A stretch of DNA of 6,479 nucleotides from Enterococcaceae bacterium (GTDB lineage: Bacteria; Bacillota; Bacilli; Lactobacillales; Catellicoccaceae). Where the stretch lies: positions 1 to 6,479 of the forward strand of contig JASLFJ010000006.1 of the NCBI GenBank assembly GCA_030150665.1. The letters run 5' to 3'. Below the pieces are notes generated by a model. It was not told the origin of the DNA. It saw only the letters and a program-made list of their open reading frames with translations, and made no database searches. The position numbers were made by a program, and so were the translations under genes. Shown here piece by piece: positions 6,390 to 6,479 of the stretch (positions are counted from its first letter, which is position 1; each line of letters begins with the position of its first letter).

Positions 6390-6479
6390 TTAGGCGATCC
6401 CCGTAGTTCCTACGGTTAGAAGCCTTATGGCTTCATTTTTAAGATTTAAACTTGCGTTAATATCTCGGTCATGATGGGT
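6390..6479 (-). CDS. tnpB: RNA-guided endonuclease TnpB, C-terminal end only
   Basis: Only the last 29 codons and the TAA stop (6390-6392) are inside the window. They open with THHDRDINASLNLKNE and end in TVGTTGIA. The HDRDINA stretch is the final RuvC motif, containing the third catalytic Asp, directly after the zinc-finger cysteines that would lie just outside the window. TnpB is the nuclease of IS200/IS605 and IS607 elements, related to Cas12. It uses an omega-RNA to cut DNA beside a short target-adjacent motif and promotes element retention. The reading frame is intact to the window edge, so nothing suggests decay in this part. The coding DNA includes two hairpins of the RNA scaffold, meaning the tail is constrained by RNA as well as protein. 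It lies upstream of hpt in the same orientation with no terminator visible between. Confidence 0.92.
   Translation of the reverse strand, partial: THHDRDINASLNLKNEAIRLLTVGTTGIA

Larger units (their letters stand above)
6323..6479 (-). mobile_element. Right end of an IS200/IS605-family (tnpB-bearing) element, cut by the window edge
   Basis: Read on the minus strand, the 3' end of tnpB is followed by about 67 bp of non-coding hairpin-rich DNA ending in GTTCAA (6328 down to 6323). IS605-family right ends typically end in TCAA or TTCAA just after a subterminal hairpin, and they lack terminal inverted repeats and target duplications, as appears to be the case here. Whether the element also carries the transposase gene tnpA, and the left end with its target-adjacent motif, lie outside the window. 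The exact boundary is inferred from the GTTCAA motif and could be off by one or two bases. Confidence 0.8.
6323..6479 (-). ncRNA. Predicted omega-RNA (reRNA) scaffold of TnpB, 3' part
   Basis: In IS200/IS605 elements the guide RNA of TnpB overlaps the 3' end of tnpB and the right end, with the guide being whatever lies just beyond the element. Four perfect hairpins occur in order on the minus strand: GAAGCC/GGCTTC (6434-6419), CCGTAG/CTACGG (6415-6401), AGAGTTC/GAACTCT (6383-6366) and CCACTA/TAGTGG (6353-6331), followed by TAGTTCAA. The first two are inside the tnpB coding region. The guide would start at 6322 and run leftward into the hpt leader. The 5' end of the RNA cannot be placed. Expression is not shown by sequence. 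Confidence 0.65.

Noticed and set aside
6331..6434. CRISPR-like array from the cluster of short palindromes
   Set aside because: The hairpins differ from each other in sequence and there are no direct repeats with regular spacers.

Overview
The window looks like the chromosome of a low-GC Gram-positive bacterium of the order Lactobacillales (an Enterococcus/Vagococcus/Carnobacterium-like organism). This rests on AT-rich codon use, strong AAGGAGG-type ribosome binding sites, U-tailed hairpin terminators, and the hpt-ftsH pair with an FtsH whose sequence is typical of that order. The genus is an inference; no rRNA or other marker is present.

Layout. Positions 1-353 hold no gene I can support. 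A promoter with a perfect inverted repeat over its -10 element (354-393) precedes a rightward cluster of three genes: a type II NADH dehydrogenase (ndh, 442-1647), a UbiA-family membrane prenyltransferase most like the demethylmenaquinone enzyme MenA (true start 1720, to 2622), and a small MscS-type mechanosensitive channel (2644-3486). A hairpin terminator or attenuator lies between ndh and menA; menA and the channel gene are 21 bp apart. A strong symmetric terminator (3532-3571) then closes this unit and also the convergent leftward unit. Reading leftward, that second unit is tnpB (only its last 29 codons, at the right edge), hpt (hypoxanthine phosphoribosyltransferase) and ftsH (membrane AAA+ zinc protease).

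Function. Ndh oxidises NADH and passes electrons to a membrane quinone; a MenA-type enzyme would make that (demethyl)menaquinone from dihydroxynaphthoate, so the first two genes fit one short respiratory module. The channel protects against osmotic downshock and has no obvious metabolic link. Hpt (purine salvage) and FtsH (membrane protein quality control) are a conserved housekeeping pair.

The most interesting part is the right edge. Positions 6323-6479 on the minus strand are the right end of an IS200/IS605-family element: the 3' end of tnpB, an RNA-guided nuclease of the kind ancestral to Cas12, overlapping a run of four hairpins that ends in GTTCAA, the form expected of an omega-RNA (reRNA) scaffold. 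The element sits directly against the leader of hpt, 32 bp from the start codon, in the same orientation and with no terminator seen between them. The predicted guide is therefore the 5' leader of hpt itself, reaching its ribosome binding site, and the omega-RNA and the hpt-ftsH mRNA could be parts of one transcript.
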